From assembly GCA_900767685.1 (NCBI GenBank), contig CAAGAB010000164.1:1-19694 (forward strand): DNA of 19,694 nucleotides. Direction: 5' to 3'. The notes beneath the pieces were generated by a model. The model was not told where the DNA came from and did not search any database. It saw only the letters and a program-made list of their open reading frames with translations. Position 1 is the first letter of the stretch, and every line of letters begins with the position of its first letter. Source of the DNA: an uncultured Coprococcus sp. (GTDB taxonomy: Bacteria > Bacillota_A > Clostridia > Lachnospirales > Lachnospiraceae). Shown in pieces: positions 16,075 to 19,694 of the stretch. A program made the translations under genes and the position numbers.

Positions 16075-16089
16075 ATAATTATGAAAATT
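16075..16089 (+). promoter_or_regulatory. CodY box 2 upstream of codY (weaker)
   Basis: ataattatgaaaatt matches the CodY consensus at 11 of 15 positions, with an intact right half-site (tgaaaatt). It lies 20 bases after box 1. On its own it would be weak in such AT-rich DNA. Confidence 0.35.
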
Positions 16090-16193
16090 GTGTCGAAGAT
16101 CATGGACACCACAATATATAGTGGCAAAAAAATCCAGTAAAATCAACACTTTCTTAAATTTTTATTTTCATAGCAACTTAACATAAAATAGTC

Positions 16194-16222
16194 TTGTTAT
16201 GAGTAATTTGTTGTGATAGAAT
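16194..16222 (+). promoter_or_regulatory. Candidate codY promoter with extended -10
   Basis: TTGTTA (16194-16199), 17 bases, TAGAAT (16217-16222), preceded by TGA, giving an extended TGn -10. The predicted start near 16229 leaves a leader of about 85 bases. Confidence 0.5.
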
Positions 16223-16313
16223 TTCAAATAGTCATAAAAATTCGCGCAAAAGATACTTTTTTTTACATAATTCTATTGTTGCGACTGATCAATTTGTATA
16301 AGGAGGATAACTC

Positions 16314-17078
16314 ATGAGCGTACAATTGTTAGATAAGACTCGTAAAATCAACAAGTTATTACACAACAATAATTCACATAAGGTTGTGTTTAATGATATT
16401 TGCGATGTACTCAGTGATATATTGTCATCGAATGTTATGGTTATAAGCAAAAAAGGGAAGATTCTTGGCCTTAAGAACAGGGATGATATCCCGGAAATAC
16501 ATGAATTGATAGAGGGGAAAGTCGGAAGTCTTATAGATGGTATGCTCAATGAGAGACTTCTGCTTGTACTTTCGACAAAGGAGAATGTCAATCTAACCAC
16601 GTTGGGATTTGACGGACAGAATATAGATAAATATCATGGCTTGCTTCTTCCGATAGACATAGCTGGAGAGAGACTCGGAACACTGTTTCTGTACAGGCTG
16701 GGTATAGAGTATGATATCGATGATATTATATTGGGAGAGTATGGTACTACAGTTGTAGGACTGGAGATGATGCGAGCTCTGAACGAGGAGAACGCAGAAG
16801 AGAATCGTAAGATTGCGATAGTGAGATCTGCGATAAATACACTTTCTTTCTCAGAACTTCAGGCTATAAAACATATCTTCTCGGAACTTGAGGGTGAGGA
16901 AGGTATACTTGTTGCGAGCAAAGTGGCAGATAGGGTGGGAATAACCAGATCAGTTATAGTGAATGCGCTCAGAAAGTTTGAGAGTGCTGGAGTTATAGAG
17001 GCGAGATCATCAGGAATGAAAGGCACATATATCAAGGTTTTGAACGATGTTGTGTTTGAAGAGTTGAAGAATTCGTAA
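16314..17078 (+). CDS. codY: GTP-sensing global transcriptional regulator CodY
   Basis: CodY is the DNA-binding regulator that senses GTP and branched-chain amino acids and represses amino-acid uptake and biosynthesis genes in nutrient-rich cells. The 254-residue protein has the N-terminal GAF ligand-binding domain (about 1-155: LLDKTRKINKLL, HGLLLPIDIAGERLGTLFLYR), a linker helix, and a C-terminal winged helix-turn-helix (about 196-240: VASKVADRVGITRSVIVNALRKFESAGVIEARS, then GMKGTYIKVLN). Length and motifs match the Bacillus protein (259 residues). Start ATG 16314 follows a strong aaggagg. Two CodY-like boxes and a promoter lie upstream, consistent with autoregulation. A small hairpin follows the stop. 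Confidence 0.97.
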   Translation: MSVQLLDKTRKINKLLHNNNSHKVVFNDICDVLSDILSSNVMVISKKGKILGLKNRDDIPEIHELIEGKVGSLIDGMLNERLLLVLSTKENVNLTTLGFDGQNIDKYHGLLLPIDIAGERLGTLFLYRLGIEYDIDDIILGEYGTTVVGLEMMRALNEENAEENRKIAIVRSAINTLSFSELQAIKHIFSELEGEEGILVASKVADRVGITRSVIVNALRKFESAGVIEARSSGMKGTYIKVLNDVVFEELKNS

Positions 17079-17099
17079 AAGCAGATATCCTGCTTTATT
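17078..17099 (+). terminator. Weak hairpin after codY, possible partial terminator
   Basis: aaagcag (17078-17084), loop atatc, ctgcttt (17090-17096), then att. The stem is only seven pairs and the T-run is poor, so read-through into the following gene is likely. Confidence 0.35.
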
Positions 17100-17137
17100 A
17101 GAAAACTATTTTAAGAATTACGAAAAGGAGAGAAAAT

Positions 17138-18415
17138 ATGATACCGGCAATAGTGACACTTGTAATAGGCTTGGCAATTGTAATAGTCAGCTTCTTTCTC
17201 AGCGATGGAAAGAAAGAGGATGAGACGGAAGGTGCCCTTGCAGACAGCAGGGAGAAACTGGAAAAACAGCTTGATGAATATTGTGATCTTCTAGTTGAAA
17301 AAAAGAAGAATGACCTGAAGAAACAGGGCGATGAAGTAAAAAATGATATGAAGAAGGGCCTTGATGATGTTAAGAATTCTTCTAAGAAAGAGCTTGAAGA
17401 GATTAAAGCGGCGAGCAAGAAGGAACTTGACGAATACAGAGAGAGCACAAAAAAGGATATAGATGATTTTAGAAACCTGACAGATAAAAGTGTATATGAC
17501 ATGACAACTGAGGCTGCTCAGAAGATAGATAAGGCTATGGAGGATTATAAGGCAAACCTTGCAGCTGCAAAGGACAGGATGAAGGTCGAGCTTGAGGCCT
17601 GCTCGTCACAGCTTTCTGAAAAGGCCAAGAAGCAGATGATAGACTACATCAATCAGAGCCTTACAGAGGCATATGAGGCCTATGATCCTGAAGATACAAG
17701 TGAGAAAGAGCCTATAACATATGAGGAAGAATATGTTGCCGTTCCGGAGACAGAGACAGTAGGGACAGCAAAAACATCAGATACGACAGAGACAACAGAT
17801 ATGTCAGAGACAACAGATATATCAGAGATATCAGAGCCGGCTGAGCCTGCGGATACATCAGAGCCGGCTGAGCCAGCAGAGACAACAGATATATCAGAGC
17901 CATCAGAGCCGGCTGAGTCTACGGATACAGCAGAGCCGACTGAGTCAGTAGAGATAGCTGAGCTGGCAGAGACAGAAGATATTGAATATGCAGCTGAGAC
18001 GGGAAAAACTGAAGAAAAAGAAAATTCAGAGAAATTAGTTCAGTCGGGTGAGCCACAGGAAATTGTTGTAGCGATAGAAGAACACCAGGTTACAGACAGT
18101 GCCTTTACTGTTGTAGAGGCAGAGAATCCGGAAAAGATGGCTGCTGATATTGAAGATGGCAGTGTAGTGCCGGTTCCACAGAGAAACAGAAATAACAGAT
18201 CAAAAAAGAAGAAAAAGAGAAAAGCATCACAGAATAAGCCTCTTGATATATGGGATGAGGGTGTTGATACAGAGACACAGGTGGCTGAACTTCACAAAAA
18301 AGGACTCAGTATTATGGAGATTGCAAATAAACTCGGAATAGGTGTTGGTGAAGCCAAGATTATGATAGACAAGATCAATGAGACAAAAAAGACAAATGAA
18401 ACTGATGGACAGTAA
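17138..18415 (+). CDS. Membrane-anchored coiled-coil protein with C-terminal helix-turn-helix (DUF6115-like)
   Basis: The function is not known. The 425-residue protein starts with one N-terminal membrane segment (residues 3-21), then a long charged coiled coil (about 35-175, rich in Lys/Glu/Asp; KKELEEIKAASKKELDEY). An acidic Thr/Ser/Glu/Pro low-complexity region follows (about 186-300, with SEPAEPAETTD-type repeats), then a basic cluster (RNNRSKKKKKRKAS, 351-364). The C-terminal domain (about 378-415: VAELHKKGLSIMEIANKLGIGVGEAKIMIDKI) is a helix-turn-helix of the type seen in DUF6115 proteins. The N-terminus appears to anchor the protein with the rest in the cytoplasm, so the basic patch plus helix-turn-helix could bind DNA or RNA at the membrane; this is inference. 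The ribosome binding site aaggagag precedes ATG 17138. It lies 60 bases after codY. Confidence 0.75.
   Translation: MIPAIVTLVIGLAIVIVSFFLSDGKKEDETEGALADSREKLEKQLDEYCDLLVEKKKNDLKKQGDEVKNDMKKGLDDVKNSSKKELEEIKAASKKELDEYRESTKKDIDDFRNLTDKSVYDMTTEAAQKIDKAMEDYKANLAAAKDRMKVELEACSSQLSEKAKKQMIDYINQSLTEAYEAYDPEDTSEKEPITYEEEYVAVPETETVGTAKTSDTTETTDMSETTDISEISEPAEPADTSEPAEPAETTDISEPSEPAESTDTAEPTESVEIAELAETEDIEYAAETGKTEEKENSEKLVQSGEPQEIVVAIEEHQVTDSAFTVVEAENPEKMAADIEDGSVVPVPQRNRNNRSKKKKKRKASQNKPLDIWDEGVDTETQVAELHKKGLSIMEIANKLGIGVGEAKIMIDKINETKKTNETDGQ
17774..17947 (+). repeat. Imperfect coding repeats encoding an acidic Thr/Ser/Glu/Pro region
   Basis: Short units of the type gagccggctgagcc and acaacagatatatcagag recur through this stretch, encoding SEPAEPA, TTDISE and similar residues. 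They are degenerate and differ in spacing, so they look like slippage-derived low complexity under compositional selection. Confidence 0.65.
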
Positions 18416-18435
18416 GATGTTCATGGAGGTAGGAA

Positions 18436-19332
18436 ATGTATAAGAAGAGTTTTTTTAGAGGCCTTGGAACTGGATTGATCGTCGGTGCTCTTACCGTTAC
18501 CGTTGCGTTTAATTTTGACAATGCTGGGAAAAATGATTCAGGACAGGGCAGTCAGGCAAATGTTATACAGCAGGAAACGTCTGGAACTACAGAGAAAACG
18601 CCAGATCAATCCAATGATACAGAAGATAAAGGTACAACAGAGAAAAACACCACAGAGAAAAATACCACAGAGAAAAGCACCACAGAGAAATCATCATCAG
18701 CCAATGATGGCACAGATAACGGAAAATCCGATGTTAATGGTAAGGGTGATGTGTACTTAGGCGGCAGTAAGGATGGAACTTCATCTTCTGGTTCGTCAGA
18801 TAACAGTAAGGATGGAACTTCATCTTCTGATTCGTCAGATAAAAGTAAAGATGGAACCTCATCTTCTGATTCGTCAGATAACAGTAAAGATGGAACCTCA
18901 TCGTCCAATTCGCCAGAGAACAGTGCTGGGGACAATGGGGGACTGAGTAACAATACACAGAGAGTCCCATCTTCAAAGGATAACGGATATACAGAGGATA
19001 AGAATTCCCAGACAGGAGGCGCGTCATCAACAGATAAAAATTCTGACAAGACAGAGCCAGCCACAGAGGCTTCAACAGAGGCTTCAACAGAGGCTGTCAA
19101 GGCAAGTGCTATAAAATACGATAATGGTGGTGGTGAGATCACATTTGGATCAAATACATCTGCATATGAGATATGCCAGCTGCTTGCTCAGATAGGTCTC
19201 AGGGATGCCGATGAATATTACGACTGGCTTCTCAGATCCGGATATTCAGCGAGCCTTGTGCCGGGTACCTATACATTCAGTGGAAATGAGACAAATGGCG
19301 GTATAGTATGGATACTTTTGGGCAATCAGTAA
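18436..19332 (+). CDS. Membrane-anchored low-complexity protein with MltG/YceG-like LysM-type module
   Basis: The 298-residue protein has an N-terminal membrane anchor or signal (MYKKSFFRGLGTGLIVGALTVTVAF, 1-25) and a long Ser/Thr/Asp/Lys-rich linker (about 30-225) containing two kinds of tandem repeat. The small C-terminal domain (about 233-297: ITFGSNTSAYEICQLLAQIGLRDADEYYDWLL, then LVPGTYTFSGN) resembles the LysM-like subdomain of endolytic transglycosylase MltG (YceG, once called aminodeoxychorismate lyase). The MltG catalytic domain with its Glu is absent, so it probably binds peptidoglycan or a partner rather than cutting glycan strands; this is inference. The linker would span the cell wall. 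ATG 18436 follows tggaggtagg. It sits 20 bases after the coiled-coil gene and before the rpsB terminator. Confidence 0.7.
   Translation: MYKKSFFRGLGTGLIVGALTVTVAFNFDNAGKNDSGQGSQANVIQQETSGTTEKTPDQSNDTEDKGTTEKNTTEKNTTEKSTTEKSSSANDGTDNGKSDVNGKGDVYLGGSKDGTSSSGSSDNSKDGTSSSDSSDKSKDGTSSSDSSDNSKDGTSSSNSPENSAGDNGGLSNNTQRVPSSKDNGYTEDKNSQTGGASSTDKNSDKTEPATEASTEASTEAVKASAIKYDNGGGEITFGSNTSAYEICQLLAQIGLRDADEYYDWLLRSGYSASLVPGTYTFSGNETNGGIVWILLGNQ
18634..18693 (+). repeat. Four 15-base tandem repeats (TTEKN-type)
   Basis: Units of the form accacagagaaaaac, four copies with one to three changes each, encode TTEKN/TTEKS in the linker of the wall-associated protein. Confidence 0.85.
18769..18924 (+). repeat. 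Four 39-base tandem repeats (KDGTSSSDSSDNS-type)
   Basis: Four exact-length 39-base units start at 18769, 18808, 18847 and 18886. Copies 1-3 are nearly identical and copy 4 is diverged. They encode the 13-residue unit KDGTSSSDSSDNS. The reading frame is kept, so copy number can change without breaking the protein. Confidence 0.9.
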
Positions 19333-19381
19333 AAATAATAAATAAACTTAAAATATTTGGTCAATAAATTTCAAATATTTC

Positions 19382-19409
19382 AAAAAAAGTGCTTGAACGC
19401 ACTTTTTTT
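19382..19409 (+). terminator. Bidirectional intrinsic terminator upstream of rpsB
   Basis: aaaaaaagtgc (19382-19392), loop ttgaac, gcacttttttt (19399-19409): eleven perfect pairs with T-runs in both directions. It ends the codY-region transcript 49 bases after the wall-associated gene. Its loop carries the -35 of the rpsB promoter. Confidence 0.9.
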
Positions 19410-19421
19410 GTGTGTTACAAT
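19393..19421 (+). promoter_or_regulatory. rpsB promoter overlapping the terminator hairpin
   Basis: TTGAAC (19393-19398), 17 bases, TACAAT (19416-19421), preceded by TGT, giving an extended -10. The predicted start near 19428 leaves a leader of about 115 bases before rpsB with several small GC-rich dyads (for example tgccggca near 19507). Confidence 0.65.
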
Positions 19422-19506
19422 GTCGATTGCGTGAGTGCGCATAACAAATATACATGCTGGTTGATAGTTGGCGTGGTGCCTGTGCTCGGGTGGTCCAAAG
19501 AGTTGA

Positions 19507-19694
<188 letters not shown>

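Larger units (their letters stand above)
16024..16313 (+). other. AT-rich regulatory intergenic region upstream of codY
   Basis: This gap of about 290 bases after the topA terminator contains no credible gene. It holds two CodY-box-like sites at its left end, a promoter near its right end, and AT-rich sequence between them. Weak dyads (gtgtc...gacac near 16090-16110 and ccac...gtgg near 16110-16126) are too short to call. Confidence 0.6.

Noticed and set aside
18606..19142. 178-residue antisense frame opposite the Ser-rich linker
   Set aside because: It only mirrors the tandem repeats of the + strand gene and has no start signal or recognisable domain.

Overview
The window reads as a chromosomal segment of a low-to-mid GC Gram-positive anaerobe, most likely a clostridial Lachnospiraceae (Coprococcus/Butyrivibrio-like). 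The reasons are the gene order dprA-topA-codY-(membrane proteins)-rpsB, strong AGGAGG-type ribosome binding sites, sigma-A-like promoters, and CodY as global regulator. This placement is inference from gene content. All genes lie on the + strand. No tRNA, rRNA, CRISPR array, insertion sequence or prophage was seen.

Layout. 20-1261: a DUF1015 family gene interrupted by an in-frame TGA at codon 49. 1285-3192: a glycogen-branching-enzyme-like GH13 protein that has lost its catalytic core. 3239-4156: an MscS-type mechanosensitive channel. 4317-6459: a two-gene metal-homeostasis unit with its own promoter and a strong terminator. It holds a CobW-family GTPase with a Cys/His-rich tail, and a second CobW-like GTPase fused to a TIGR03943/DUF1980-type C-terminal domain. 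6687-11115: a three-gene ABC-2 type export system (large extracytoplasmic protein, ATPase, permease). 11200-15960: comM/yifB-like AAA+ protein, dprA and topA, ending at a strong terminator. 16314-17078: codY, preceded by two candidate CodY boxes. 17138-19332: two low-complexity membrane-anchored proteins, one with a coiled coil and C-terminal helix-turn-helix, one with an MltG/YceG-like LysM-type module. 19543-end: the start of rpsB, with a promoter that overlaps the preceding terminator hairpin.

How it works together. The right half is the conserved information-processing block: DNA uptake and recombination mediators, topoisomerase I, the GTP/branched-chain amino acid sensor CodY, and ribosomal protein S2. 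The left half is more variable. Its points of interest are the broken DUF1015 gene, the apparent pseudo-branching enzyme, the paired CobW proteins and the ABC unit of unknown substrate. I see no evidence of a novel defence or mobile system; the most unusual items are the GTPase-TIGR03943 fusion and the catalytically degenerate GH13 protein.
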